A stretch of 64,000 bases of DNA from Rhodococcus phenolicus (GTDB lineage: Bacteria > Actinomycetota > Actinomycetes > Mycobacteriales > Mycobacteriaceae), in assembly GCF_001646785.1 (NCBI RefSeq), contig NZ_LRRH01000086.1:124001-188000 (forward strand), read 5' to 3'. Positions within the stretch are counted from its first letter, which is position 1. Each line of letters starts with the position of its first letter. A program made the position numbers and the translations under genes. Below are positions 43,463 to 52,370 of this stretch, piece after piece. The notes beneath the pieces were generated by a model. It did not search any database, was not told the DNA's origin, and worked only from the letters and a program-made list of their open reading frames with translations.

Positions 43463-44272
43463 ATGAGCACCGCGAACGACGTCGTACTCAGCACCCGCAA
43501 CGGTCACGTCGTCACCTGGACGATCAACCTCCCGGACCAGCGCAACCCCATCTCCGGCGACGACGTCGTCGAACGCCTCGTCGAACTCGTCGACGAGGCG
43601 AACGGTGACATCGAGACCCGGGTCGTGATCCTCACCGGCGCCGGCAGCGCGTTCTCCGCCGGCGGCAACGTCAAGGACATGGCCGACCGGACCGGCATGT
43701 TCGCCGGCGCACCGCACGCCCTGCGCGACGGTTACCGCCGCGGTATCCAGCGCCTGCCCAAGGCCGTCTACCACTGCGAGGTCCCGATCATCGTCGCCGT
43801 CAACGGCCCCGCCGTCGGCGCCGGCTGCGACCTGGCGATGATGTGCGACATGCGGATCGCGTCGAGCACCGCGTTCTTCGCCGAGAGCTTCGTCAAGCTC
43901 GGCATCATCCCGGGCGACGGCGGCGCGTGGCTGCTGCCCCGCGCGGTCGGTGCCGCCCGCGCCGCCGAGATGGCGTTCACCGGAGACCGCGTCGACGCCG
44001 CCACGGCCCTCGACTGGGGGATGGTCTCGCAGGTCGTCGAACCGGAGAAGCTGCTCGACGCCGCCCGGGAACTGGCCGGACGTGTCGCCGTCAACCCGCC
44101 GAACGCCCTGCGCATGACCAAGAAGCTCCTGCGCGAAGGCCAGCGCGTCGATCTCGACACCCTCCTCGAACTGTCCGCCTCACTGCAGGCGCTGTCCCAC
44201 CACAGTGCGGACCACCGCGAAGCCCTGTCCGCCTTCCTCGAACGCCGCACCGGGAACTTCACCGGCGAGTGA
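43463..44272 (+). CDS. Enoyl-CoA hydratase/isomerase family protein
   Basis: 269-residue crotonase, first gene of a plus-strand acyl-CoA operon. Oxyanion-hole parts are GSAFSAGGNVKDM and GPAVGAGCDLAMMCDMRI. The Glu144 position is Asp and the Glu164 position is not acidic (ESFVKLGIIPGDGG), so it is not a standard hydratase; isomerase, dehalogenase or hydrolase chemistry is possible. ATG 43463 follows GGGAAGGGA. A palindromic operator lies upstream. The next gene starts 40 bp later. Confidence 0.88.
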   Translation: MSTANDVVLSTRNGHVVTWTINLPDQRNPISGDDVVERLVELVDEANGDIETRVVILTGAGSAFSAGGNVKDMADRTGMFAGAPHALRDGYRRGIQRLPKAVYHCEVPIIVAVNGPAVGAGCDLAMMCDMRIASSTAFFAESFVKLGIIPGDGGAWLLPRAVGAARAAEMAFTGDRVDAATALDWGMVSQVVEPEKLLDAARELAGRVAVNPPNALRMTKKLLREGQRVDLDTLLELSASLQALSHHSADHREALSAFLERRTGNFTGE

Positions 44273-44312
44273 CACCGCGGCAACCACTCCCACATTCGAC
44301 AAGGACCAGTAC

Positions 44313-45470
44313 ATGAAGCGCACGATTCTCACCGAAGAGCACGAGCAGTTCCGGAAGATGGTGCGCGACTTCATCGAACGCGAAGTCGCGCCGCACCGGG
44401 AGGAATGGGACGAGGCCGGCCATCCGCCGCGCGAATTCTTCAAGCGTCTCGGTGAACTCGGCATCCTCGGCATCCAGGTCCCCGAGGAGTTCGGTGGCGG
44501 CGGCGAATCCAGCTTCGTCTACAACACCATCGTGTTCGAGGAGGTCGCGCGGGCGGGAGTCTCGTTCGGCGGCTACACCGTCCACGCATGCCTGATCCTG
44601 CCGTACCTGATGGAGTACGCCACCGAGGAGCAGAAGAAGCGCTGGCTTCCCGGCTTCTCGGACGGCTCCATCATGACCGCGATCGCGATGACGGAGCCCG
44701 GCACGGGTTCCGACCTGGCCAACATCGCCACCACCGCGAAACTGTCCGAGGACGGCAGCCACTACATCGTCAACGGCGCCAAGACGTTCATCACCGGCGG
44801 CGCCACCGCCGACCTCATCCTCACCGTGTGCCGCACCTCGCCGTTCGACCCCGACAACCGGCGCGGCGGCCTGTCGATCATCGCGGTTCCCACTGCGACG
44901 GAGGGCTTCTCGGTCGGACGCAAGCTGAAGAAGCTCGGCCTGCACCAACAGGACACCGCAGAGCTGTCCTACAGTGACGTCAAGGTGCCCGTCGAGAACC
45001 TGCTCGGTGAGGAAGGCAAGGGCTTCTCCTACCTGACCCACAACCTGCCGCAGGAACGCCTCAGCATCGCGCTCAACCAGGTCGGATTCGCCGAGGCCGC
45101 GATCGCGCACGCGATCGCCTACACCTCGGACCGCAAGGTGTTCGGCAAGCCGGTCGCCGCGTTCCAGAACACCAAGTTCGTGCTCGCCGAATGCTCCGCC
45201 GAGACCCAGATGGCCCGCGTCTACGTCGATCACTGCCTCGAGCTGCTCGACCGCAAGGAGCTCACGGTCGCCGACGCGGCCCGCGCCAAGCTGGTGTGCA
45301 CCGAGGTCGCCGGGCGCGTCATCGACAAGTGCCTGCAGCTGCACGGCGGCTACGGCTACATCACCGAATACCCCATCGCGCGCCTGTACGCGGACACCCG
45401 CGTCACCCGCATCTACGGTGGTACCAGCGAAGTCATGAAGACGATCATCTCCAAGGATCTGGGGCTGTAG
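44313..45470 (+). CDS. Acyl-CoA dehydrogenase
   Basis: 385-residue flavin acyl-CoA dehydrogenase. AIAMTEPGTGSDLANI, NGAKTFITGG, LPQERLSIALNQVGFAEAA and the C-terminal LHGGYGYITEYPIARLYAD with RIYGGTSEVMKTII are complete. The YEGT-type Glu is Gly, which points to the subgroup using a base on another helix. ATG 44313 follows AAGGACC; an earlier open frame overlaps the crotonase. Two bases separate its stop from the ligase gene. Confidence 0.92.
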   Translation: MKRTILTEEHEQFRKMVRDFIEREVAPHREEWDEAGHPPREFFKRLGELGILGIQVPEEFGGGGESSFVYNTIVFEEVARAGVSFGGYTVHACLILPYLMEYATEEQKKRWLPGFSDGSIMTAIAMTEPGTGSDLANIATTAKLSEDGSHYIVNGAKTFITGGATADLILTVCRTSPFDPDNRRGGLSIIAVPTATEGFSVGRKLKKLGLHQQDTAELSYSDVKVPVENLLGEEGKGFSYLTHNLPQERLSIALNQVGFAEAAIAHAIAYTSDRKVFGKPVAAFQNTKFVLAECSAETQMARVYVDHCLELLDRKELTVADAARAKLVCTEVAGRVIDKCLQLHGGYGYITEYPIARLYADTRVTRIYGGTSEVMKTIISKDLGL

Positions 45471-45472
45471 GA

Positions 45473-47041
45473 ATGTATCCGGGTCGCTACGCCGCCACCG
45501 CGCCGGACCGTCCGGCCGTGCACGAGACCGCGACCGGACGGGTGATCACCTACCGTCAGCTCGAGGATGCGTCGGTGCGGTTCGCGCACTGGCTCCGCGA
45601 GCACGGTGTCGGTGTCGGCGACCACATCGCCGTCCTCACCGTCAACGATGCAACCGTCTACGAGTTGTACTGGGCCGCAGTGCGGTCCGGTGTGTACGTC
45701 ACATTCGTCAACGTGCATCTGGCGGCGGCGGAAGCGGCGTACATCGTCGACGACTGCGACGCACAGGTGGTCGTCGTCTCGGCACCGCTCGCCGAGCTCG
45801 CCGAGGCGATCGTCGGATCGACGCCGAAGGTGCGGCACCGCCTCGCCTTCGGCGGACCGATCGCCGGCCACCTGTCCTACGAGACCGAGGTCGCGCAATG
45901 CCCGACCGCCCCGCCCGGCGATCAGCCGCGCGGCAGCGACATGCTGTACTCGTCGGGTACGACAGGCCGCCCGAAGGGCATCAAGGTCGCGTTGTCGGGC
46001 GCGCAGGTCGGTGACGAGCCCGGGCCGTCGATCCTCAGGATCGTGCGCGGCTTCGGGTTCGACGAGAACACCGTGTATTTGTCCCCGGCGCCGATCTACC
46101 ATTCGGCGCCGCTGCGCTACAGCGTCTCCACCCAGGCGCTCGGCGGCACGGTGGTGCTGATGGACCGGTTCGACGCGCAGGGGTGCCTCGACGCGATCGA
46201 GCGTTACGGAGTCACCCACAGCCAGTGGGTACCCACGCATTTCGCGCGGCTGCTCAAACTTCCCGCAGAAGTGCGCGACCGCTACGACCTGTCGACTCTG
46301 CGCGTCGCGCTGCATTCGGCGGCGCCGTGCCCGGTCGAGGTCAAGCAGCAGTTGATCCGGTGGTGGGGCGAGATCGTGTACGAGTACTACTCGGCCACCG
46401 AATCCATCGGCACCACCGTCATCTCCCCGTCGGAGTGGTTGCGCAAGCCGGGCAGCGTCGGCGCGACCGGGGTGCCCGGAGCCGCCGGACTCGCGCACAT
46501 CTGCGACGAGAACGGCGACGAACTGGCGGCCGGGGAGGTCGGCACCGTGTACTTCGAACGGCACGACCACTCGTTCGAATACCACAAGGACCCGGTGAAG
46601 ACCGCGGCGTCCCGGCACCCCCGGCACGAGGCGTGGGCGACGACCGGCGACGCCGGATACCTCGACGAGGACGGCTATCTGTTCCTCACCGGCCGGAACA
46701 GTTTCACGATCATCTCCGGTGGGGTGAACATCTACCCGCAGGAGACCGAGGCGGTGCTGTCGCTGCACCCCGCGGTATGGGACGTCGCGGTCGCGGGGGT
46801 ACCGGACCCGGACCTGGGTGAACGGGTCGAAGCCTTCGTGCACCCGGTCGACGGTGTGGAAGCCGGCGACGCGCTCGAACAGGAGATCATCGAGTACTGC
46901 CGGGATCGTCTGTCGCGCTTCAAATGCCCGCGGACGGTGCACTTCGTCGACGCACTGCCGCGGACGCCGACGGGCAAGATCGTCGCGGGTGCGATGCGGG
47001 AGATGGTGGCGTCCCACACCGTCGGTGAGAACCGGCGATGA
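45473..47041 (+). CDS. Acyl-CoA synthetase (AMP-forming)
   Basis: 522-residue adenylate-forming ligase. P-loop MLYSSGTTGRPKGIK, EYYSATESIG, WATTGDAGYLDEDGY, GRNSFTIISGGVNIYPQE and the C-terminal Lys in LPRTPTGKIVAGAM. The PIYHSAPLRYS and WVPTHFARLL segments belong to a FadD branch common in actinobacteria. ATG 45473 follows TAGGA. Its stop overlaps the TetR start (ATGA). It supplies the CoA ester for the dehydrogenases on either side; the acid is unknown. Confidence 0.9.
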   Translation: MYPGRYAATAPDRPAVHETATGRVITYRQLEDASVRFAHWLREHGVGVGDHIAVLTVNDATVYELYWAAVRSGVYVTFVNVHLAAAEAAYIVDDCDAQVVVVSAPLAELAEAIVGSTPKVRHRLAFGGPIAGHLSYETEVAQCPTAPPGDQPRGSDMLYSSGTTGRPKGIKVALSGAQVGDEPGPSILRIVRGFGFDENTVYLSPAPIYHSAPLRYSVSTQALGGTVVLMDRFDAQGCLDAIERYGVTHSQWVPTHFARLLKLPAEVRDRYDLSTLRVALHSAAPCPVEVKQQLIRWWGEIVYEYYSATESIGTTVISPSEWLRKPGSVGATGVPGAAGLAHICDENGDELAAGEVGTVYFERHDHSFEYHKDPVKTAASRHPRHEAWATTGDAGYLDEDGYLFLTGRNSFTIISGGVNIYPQETEAVLSLHPAVWDVAVAGVPDPDLGERVEAFVHPVDGVEAGDALEQEIIEYCRDRLSRFKCPRTVHFVDALPRTPTGKIVAGAMREMVASHTVGENRR

Positions 47042-47649
47042 CGCTCTCGCCGCGTCAGCGGCTGTTCGTGGAGGTCGGACGAAAGGAGTTCGTCCGCAAC
47101 GGATACGGTTCGTCGTCCATCCGCACCATCGCCCAGGAGGCAGGCGTGAGCCTGTCCGCGCTGTACTACCACTACAAGAGCAAACAGGACCTGCTGTTCG
47201 CGATCCTCATGGACGGGGTCGAGATCTACGACTCGCTGTGGGAGAAGGCGCTGGACGCCGTCGGCGACGACCCGGTCGAGCAGCTGCGCGCCTTCGTCCT
47301 CGCGAACGTCGAATTCCGCACGCAGTTCCCCGAACAGGGCCGGATGATCGCCACCGAGATCCGCAACCTCGAACCCGACGGCGCGCGACTCTACGACGAG
47401 CGCCGTCGGGTGGGTCGGCAGCGGATCCGAACTATCATCGCCGACGGCATCGCGGCGGGGGTATTCACGACGCCGTACCCGGACGACTGCCGCAAGTCGA
47501 TCCTCGCGATGACGGCGGCGATCGCGAACTGGTACGACCCGAACGGACCCGACACAGCCGCCGAGATCGGGCAGAGGTATGCGGAAATGGCATTGAACCT
47601 GTTGTGCCCCGGTGAAATACCCGGATCGCCGGTGAAGGAAGAAGAGTAG
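47038..47649 (+). CDS. TetR/AcrR family transcriptional regulator
   Basis: 203-residue regulator. Helix-turn-helix SSIRTIAQEAGVSLSALYYHYKSKQDL (residues about 26-52) followed by an all-helical ligand domain of the TetR_C_33/KstR-like type. Because its gene lies inside the acyl-CoA operon with ATGA coupling, autoregulation of the operon in response to an acyl-CoA is likely; AACGATCGTT at 43422 is the best operator candidate. Confidence 0.88.
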   Translation: MTLSPRQRLFVEVGRKEFVRNGYGSSSIRTIAQEAGVSLSALYYHYKSKQDLLFAILMDGVEIYDSLWEKALDAVGDDPVEQLRAFVLANVEFRTQFPEQGRMIATEIRNLEPDGARLYDERRRVGRQRIRTIIADGIAAGVFTTPYPDDCRKSILAMTAAIANWYDPNGPDTAAEIGQRYAEMALNLLCPGEIPGSPVKEEE

Positions 47650-47652
47650 GAC

Positions 47653-48798
47653 ATGAGTACGAAACTGGTGCCGCCCGCCGGCGCCCCGGATCCCGCGCTC
47701 ACGCAGTTGCGGTCCGAGGTACGGCAGTTCCTGCACGAACAGATCGAGAGGGGGGTGTTCACCCCCGGTATCGACACGTGGTTGACCCGGTGGAACCCCG
47801 ACTTCACCCGGGCGCTCGCCGCGAAGGGCTGGATCGGCATGACCATTCCCGTCGAATACGGCGGGCGCGGAAGAACGTTCATGGAGCGGTTCGTCGTCAC
47901 CGAGGAACTGCTCGCCGTCGGGGCTCCGGTCGCGGCGCAGTGGGTCGCGGACCGGCAGGCCGCACCGTCGTTGCTGAAGTACGGCACCGAAGAGCAGAAG
48001 CAGCGGTTCCTGCCCGGCATCGCGGCCGGTGAGATCTGCTGGGCGATCGGCATGTCCGAGCCCGACTCCGGTTCCGACCTCGCGAGCGTGAAGACCCGCG
48101 CGACGCAGGTCGACGGGGGCTGGCGTATCAACGGGACGAAGCTGTGGACCTCCGGCGCGCATCACGCCGATGCGTTCTTCGGGTTGGCGCGGTCCGCGCC
48201 GCTCGACCCGGCGCACCGGCACGACGGCCTCAGTCAGTTCATCGTGCTGCTGGACTCGCCCGGAGTCACCATCCGTCCGATCCTGTCGATGTCCGGTGAG
48301 CACCACTTCAACGAGGTGCTGCTCGACGACGTGTTCGTGCCGGACGATCTGGTGCTCGGCGCCATCGGTTCCGGCTGGGAGCAGGTCACCAGCGAACTCG
48401 GGTTCGAGCGAAGCGGACCGGAACGATTCCTGTCCACCTTCGGCCTGCTCGACGAACTCGTGCGCGGTGTGGGTGCCGGTGCCGTCGACCCCGACCCGCG
48501 CATCGGTGCGGCGATCGGCCGGATCGCCGGGTTGCGCCGCATGTCGCGTGCCGTCTCGGAATCCTTGCAGCGCGGTGAGGACGCGGCACTGTCGGCATCG
48601 GTCGTCAAGGTGCTCGGCACCGGACTGGAAGGTGACATCGCCGAACTCGCGGACGAACTCGTCGGTTACGGCACCGGAAACGATCGGCTCGCGCAACTGG
48701 TCCGTGCGGGGGTGATGCAGCGACCCGGTTTCACGCTGCGCGGTGGCACGAGCGAGATCCTGCGTGGAGTCATCGCCCGAGGATTGGGATTGCGGTGA
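47653..48798 (+). CDS. Acyl-CoA dehydrogenase (probable alpha subunit of a heterotetramer)
   Basis: 381-residue acyl-CoA dehydrogenase. CWAIGMSEPDSGSDLASV, NGTKLWTSGAHHADAFF and FTLRGGTSEILRGVIARGLGLR are present. It is followed by a shorter, divergent dehydrogenase-like protein; in mycobacteria such pairs (FadE26/27 and others) form alpha2beta2 complexes, so this is probably the FAD-binding, catalytic partner (inference). ATG 47653 follows the TetR stop by 3 bp. Confidence 0.9.
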   Translation: MSTKLVPPAGAPDPALTQLRSEVRQFLHEQIERGVFTPGIDTWLTRWNPDFTRALAAKGWIGMTIPVEYGGRGRTFMERFVVTEELLAVGAPVAAQWVADRQAAPSLLKYGTEEQKQRFLPGIAAGEICWAIGMSEPDSGSDLASVKTRATQVDGGWRINGTKLWTSGAHHADAFFGLARSAPLDPAHRHDGLSQFIVLLDSPGVTIRPILSMSGEHHFNEVLLDDVFVPDDLVLGAIGSGWEQVTSELGFERSGPERFLSTFGLLDELVRGVGAGAVDPDPRIGAAIGRIAGLRRMSRAVSESLQRGEDAALSASVVKVLGTGLEGDIAELADELVGYGTGNDRLAQLVRAGVMQRPGFTLRGGTSEILRGVIARGLGLR

Positions 48799-49005
48799 CG
48801 TCTCTCCCGCTCGATCACCCCCATCGCGGCATCCGCGGCCTTACCCGCCACGCTGGATTTCGCCACCTCCGCCGCACACCGATTCCGGCGCCCGGCATAC
48901 GGCACCTCGGTCCCCGTGCCCGGCCTGCCGGCCGACCCCACCGGCACGTTCGTTCGACACCACTACACCTCAGGAGAGGAGGTCGGCGCTTGTTCTCCCA
49001 CGTGA
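48799..49005 (+). other. Open, coding-like stretch without a start codon between two dehydrogenase genes
   Basis: Directly after the TGA of the preceding gene, the same frame stays open for 68 codons with high third-position G+C (reads ...ALPATLDFATSAAHRFRRP...YGTSVPVPGLPADPTG...), then stops at 49003. A GTG at 48795 (GTGA overlap) opens another frame of 80 codons rich in Arg, His and Pro, which looks like a shadow. It may be a remnant of a gene or simply a GC-rich spacer; the gap to the next CDS is 235 bp, unusually long within this operon. Confidence 0.3.
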
Positions 49006-49033
49006 GCGGGGGAGGATCCGCGCCGAACATCAG

Positions 49034-50056
49034 ATGACGCAGTCGACCGAATTGCAGGACTTCGAGCGGATGCTCGCCGAGGTGTTCACCGCGGGCGACG
49101 ACCACCGCATCGGGGAGGTCGTCGACCTGGACCGTTCGTTGTGGACCACGCTCGCCGAACTCGGATTGACCCGTCTCACCGGCGACGAATCGGCCGGCGG
49201 CAGCGGCGCGGGCTGGACCGAGGCCGCTCTGCTGCTCGCCGCGGCCGGTCGTGCGGCCGCGGCCGTGCCCGTCGCCGAACACGACCTGCTCGCCGGATGG
49301 CTGCTCGAGCAGGCGGGCCTGCCCGTCGACGACGGGCTGCGTACCGCCGCGGTGCTGGACACCGACGGGCACGCCCGGTACGTGCCGTGGGCGCGCGACG
49401 CGGATGCGATCGTCGTGCTGTGGCGGGGCACCGGCGGATGGTCGGTGGCCGATGTCCCCCGCGACCGTGTCGAGCTGACCGAAGCGGTCAATCTCGCAGC
49501 CGAGCCCCGCGACCACGTCCGGGTCGACCTGTCGTCGCTGGCGGGTACCGCAGTGTCCGACGCTGTCGCCGACCAGGTCCGGTACCGCGGCGCACTCGCC
49601 CGGGTGCTGCTGTCGGCCGGTGCGATGGACCGCATCCTCGAACTGGTCGTCGAACACACCACCGCCCGTGTCCAGTTCGGTCGCGCGCTGGGCAAATTCC
49701 AGGCGGTGCAGGCGCTGGTGTCGGAGCTGGCTGCCGAGGCGGCGCTCGCGCGCGCCGCCGCCGACGCTGCCGTCGACGCCGTGGTCGAACGCGGATTCGA
49801 CGACGCTGCAACACGATTCGAGGTCGCAGCGGCGGTGTCGTGTGCGGGCCACGCCGCAGGGAAGGTCGCGCGCAACGCGCACCAGGCGCTCGGCGCGATC
49901 GGATTCACGATGGAACACGAACTGCACCGTCACGCGAACCGGATCCTGTCGTGGCGCAGCGAGTTCGGTCCGCTCGCGTCCTGGGATGCCGAGCTGCTCG
50001 AGAGAGCGGCTGCGTCCGGTGACGTGTGGTCGCTGCTCACCGGCGGATCCGCGTAG
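49034..50056 (+). CDS. Short acyl-CoA dehydrogenase-like protein (probable beta subunit)
   Basis: 340 residues, about 40 shorter than a normal acyl-CoA dehydrogenase. The C-terminal helical domain is recognisable (VEHTTARVQFGRALGKFQAVQ, HQALGAIGFTMEHELHRHANRI), but the mid-domain FAD/substrate motif (T-E-P-x-G-S-D) and the YxGTxE end motif are missing. This is what is seen in the non-catalytic partners of mycobacterial heterotetrameric dehydrogenases. ATG 49034 has only a distant GGAGGA; no better in-frame start is visible. Confidence 0.82.
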   Translation: MTQSTELQDFERMLAEVFTAGDDHRIGEVVDLDRSLWTTLAELGLTRLTGDESAGGSGAGWTEAALLLAAAGRAAAAVPVAEHDLLAGWLLEQAGLPVDDGLRTAAVLDTDGHARYVPWARDADAIVVLWRGTGGWSVADVPRDRVELTEAVNLAAEPRDHVRVDLSSLAGTAVSDAVADQVRYRGALARVLLSAGAMDRILELVVEHTTARVQFGRALGKFQAVQALVSELAAEAALARAAADAAVDAVVERGFDDAATRFEVAAAVSCAGHAAGKVARNAHQALGAIGFTMEHELHRHANRILSWRSEFGPLASWDAELLERAAASGDVWSLLTGGSA

Positions 50057-50141
50057 CGTGTCCTGCGGCCCGGACGAACTGGCAGAATGGAGCGGCCGGT
50101 CCCGTCCGGGCCGGTGCCGCACCGGTGGAGGGACTTCGACG

Positions 50142-50579
50142 ATGGCGCACGTGAATCTCGGCAAACAGCATCCGGCCGCCTACAAGAGCGTGCTGGCGCT
50201 GAACCAGGAGGTCGAGGAGGCGGTCGCGCAGGCCGGGCTCGATCCGAAGCTGGCCGAACTGGTGAAGATCCGGGTGTCACAGCTCAACGGCTGCGCATTC
50301 TGCCTGCGTATGCACACCCGCGATGCGCTCGACAAGGGTGAGACCACAGACCGTCTCGCGGTCGTCGCGGCCTGGTGGGAGTCGCAGTACTTCACCGCGC
50401 AGGAGCGGGCGGCACTCGCGCTGGCCGAAGAGGTCACGCATCCGGTGGAGCCCGGTCGCCACGAGTGGGACGACGGATCCCTGAGCGACGAGCAGGTCTC
50501 CGCCGTCAGCTGGCTCGCGATCGTCATGAACGCCTGGAACCGTATCGCGGTCCGCAGCCACTACCCCGTGGCCCCGTGA
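50142..50579 (+). CDS. Carboxymuconolactone decarboxylase / AhpD-family protein
   Basis: 145-residue all-helical protein. The AhpD redox motif is C51-A-F-C54 followed by LRMHTRDA, so it is more likely a thiol-dependent peroxidase or reductase-like protein than a decarboxylase. ATG 50142 has GGAGGGAC upstream. Last gene of the plus-strand acyl-CoA block, ended by a long palindrome at 50581. Confidence 0.9.
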   Translation: MAHVNLGKQHPAAYKSVLALNQEVEEAVAQAGLDPKLAELVKIRVSQLNGCAFCLRMHTRDALDKGETTDRLAVVAAWWESQYFTAQERAALALAEEVTHPVEPGRHEWDDGSLSDEQVSAVSWLAIVMNAWNRIAVRSHYPVAP

Positions 50580-50580
50580 C

Positions 50581-50624
50581 CCGTGCGCGCTTTTGGTAGC
50601 AGAGGCTGCCAAAAGCGCGCACGG
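50581..50624. terminator. Long palindrome, bidirectional terminator / REP-like element
   Basis: 20-base arms (50581-50600 and 50605-50624) with 19 Watson-Crick pairs and one G-T pair and an AGAG loop, between convergent genes. TTTT/AAAA tracts lie inside the arms, giving U-runs in both directions. Confidence 0.8.
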
Positions 50625-50633
50625 GAGGGGAAG

Positions 50634-51410
50634 TCAGCGCAGGTAGAGCCGCACCTTGTCGATCTCGTCGCGCAGCAGACGGATCTCGTGCGCGGTGGGC
50701 GGCTCGGTGACGGTCAGCGCGTCCGAGACCTGCAGATCCCATCCGGTCGCGGCCACCACGTCGTCGACGTCGACGCCCGCGTGCACGCTGGTGAGTTCGA
50801 GTTCGTCGAACGGACCGCTGCGCGAGAGCACACCGAGGCTCGTGAACACCTTGGTGACGCCCCGCCCGCGCGGCATCGTTCCGGCCCCGGCCGCGCGGGC
50901 GCGGACCGGCGACGGCGACGTGCAGAAATCGAGTTCCGCGGGGAACGCACTCGGGTCGTGACGACGCATGACGACGAAGATCTCCCCGGCGTTCGGCATG
51001 ATCTCGGCGGCCCCGCCCGCTCCCGGCAGCCGCACGGTGGGCTTTTCCCAGTCGCCGATGATGCTCGTGTTCAGGCTGCCGAATCGGTCGATCTGGCCGG
51101 CGCCGAGGAACCCGACGTCGACGTTGCCGCCCTGCAGCACGTACCCGAACAACGAGGCCATCGACAAGACGGACTCGGCGCCGGACACGACCACCGAATC
51201 GGCGATACCCTCCGCCATAGCCTCCGGGTGCGCCCCGCACACTCCTGATTCGTAGATCAGGTCGATGTCGGGATTGGACGTGCGCCGTGCGAGATCCACG
51301 GCGAGGGTCGGCAGTCCGACGCCGGCGAAGACGCGCGCCTTGCCGGCCAGGGCGCGCGCCGCGACCGAGACGATCAGTTCGGTGGTCGAGAAGGCTTCGA
51401 TGGTGGTCAC
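50634..51410 (-). CDS. CoA-transferase subunit B (glutaconate CoA-transferase-like)
   Basis: 258-residue class I CoA-transferase beta subunit. LIYESGVCG places a Glu at position 54, exactly where glutaconate CoA-transferase has its catalytic Glu; GAGQIDRFGSLN and LPGAGGAAEI follow the family. It moves CoA between a carboxylic acid and an acyl-CoA, as a complex with the upstream A subunit. GTG 51410 overlaps the A-subunit stop (GTGA). It differs clearly from mycobacterial IpdB, so cholesterol-ring use should not be assumed. Confidence 0.9.
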   Translation of the reverse strand: MTTIEAFSTTELIVSVAARALAGKARVFAGVGLPTLAVDLARRTSNPDIDLIYESGVCGAHPEAMAEGIADSVVVSGAESVLSMASLFGYVLQGGNVDVGFLGAGQIDRFGSLNTSIIGDWEKPTVRLPGAGGAAEIMPNAGEIFVVMRRHDPSAFPAELDFCTSPSPVRARAAGAGTMPRGRGVTKVFTSLGVLSRSGPFDELELTSVHAGVDVDDVVAATGWDLQVSDALTVTEPPTAHEIRLLRDEIDKVRLYLR

Positions 51411-52327
51411 TTTCGGCTCCCGTAGTTGACGGCCTCGGAGAAGCGGGGTGCGACCTCGAGGTCGCTCCAGTAGTCGTCGCCGAGCTTGGCGAGGTAGGCG
51501 GCGTGGTCGGGGACGTCGAGCACCCAGTCGTCGATCCACGTGCGCAGCGCCTGCCGGTCCTTGCTGATCGCCGTCCACCGCCGGTAGAACGCGCAGTCGC
51601 GATCGTAGTAGCCCTGCGCATAGGACGGATGGGCGCCGCGCGGGCACACGACGACCGCGTCCACCGCGTGCGACGGGACGAGCGTGCGGCTCGGATCGGA
51701 GCGGATCACCTCGTCGTCGACGATCTCCTCGACCACGACGATCGCGTGTTTCGCCGCGTACACCGCTTCCTGCTGAACGCCGGCGATGCCCCAGATCTGG
51801 ACGTTGCCGGATCGGTCGGCGCGCTGGGCGTGGATGATCGTGACGTCCGGATTCAACGGTGGCACAACGTAGATGCTGCCCTCGCCGTACGGGTCGTCGA
51901 CGAGGCGGATCTGCGGGTTGAGGGTGGGCAGGTCGCTGCCGGCGTAGGAGCGGAGCGGGAAGAACGGCAGCCCCGCCGCGCCGGCCTGGTAGCGGCACAC
52001 CATCCCGTAGTGGCTGTATTCCTCGACCTCGAGCTTCACGGGATCGTGTTTCTCGATGCGACGGCGGATCTCGTGGAGCGAGCCGGCGGAGCCGCTCGCG
52101 AAGAACGAAGCGACCAGCTTCGTGACGCAGTCGGCGGCGATGAGCTGGTCGGAGATGATGTCGGGGGTCATCCGGCACAGGGTCAGGTTCCGGCGACCCT
52201 GGCGGATGATCTCGTGGGCGGCCGCGAACGGAATGAGGTGCGAGAAGCCTTCGAGGGCGACCGTCGTTCCGTCCTGCACATATGTGGCGACGGCGTCGCG
52301 CATCGTCATGACTTTGTCTGCGGCCAT
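51407..52327 (-). CDS. CoA-transferase subunit A (glutaconate CoA-transferase-like)
   Basis: 306-residue class I CoA-transferase alpha subunit. DGTTVALEGFSHLIPFAAAHEIIRQG, NPDVTIIHAQRADRSGNVQIWG and PRGAHPSYAQGYYDRD are family patterns. ATG 52327 follows AGGAG; the open frame extends upstream to 52390 but into the promoter. Two-gene operon with subunit B. Divergent from a LysR gene whose presumed target motif (52371-52393) lies 44 bp upstream. Confidence 0.9.
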   Translation of the reverse strand: MAADKVMTMRDAVATYVQDGTTVALEGFSHLIPFAAAHEIIRQGRRNLTLCRMTPDIISDQLIAADCVTKLVASFFASGSAGSLHEIRRRIEKHDPVKLEVEEYSHYGMVCRYQAGAAGLPFFPLRSYAGSDLPTLNPQIRLVDDPYGEGSIYVVPPLNPDVTIIHAQRADRSGNVQIWGIAGVQQEAVYAAKHAIVVVEEIVDDEVIRSDPSRTLVPSHAVDAVVVCPRGAHPSYAQGYYDRDCAFYRRWTAISKDRQALRTWIDDWVLDVPDHAAYLAKLGDDYWSDLEVAPRFSEAVNYGSRK

Positions 52328-52370
52328 TGCGAACTCCTGATCGTCCTCTGCTGTCCCTAGACTGTGACAT

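Noticed and set aside
48795-49037. 80-codon gene starting at the GTGA overlap
   Set aside because: Arg/His/Pro-rich composition is that of a shadow frame; the alternative frame has better codon use but no start. Kept only as an unresolved stretch.
50634-52327. ipdAB of cholesterol ring degradation
   Set aside because: Sequence patterns differ from mycobacterial IpdA/IpdB, and no steroid genes or KstR-type sites are nearby. Called glutaconate-CoA-transferase-like instead.
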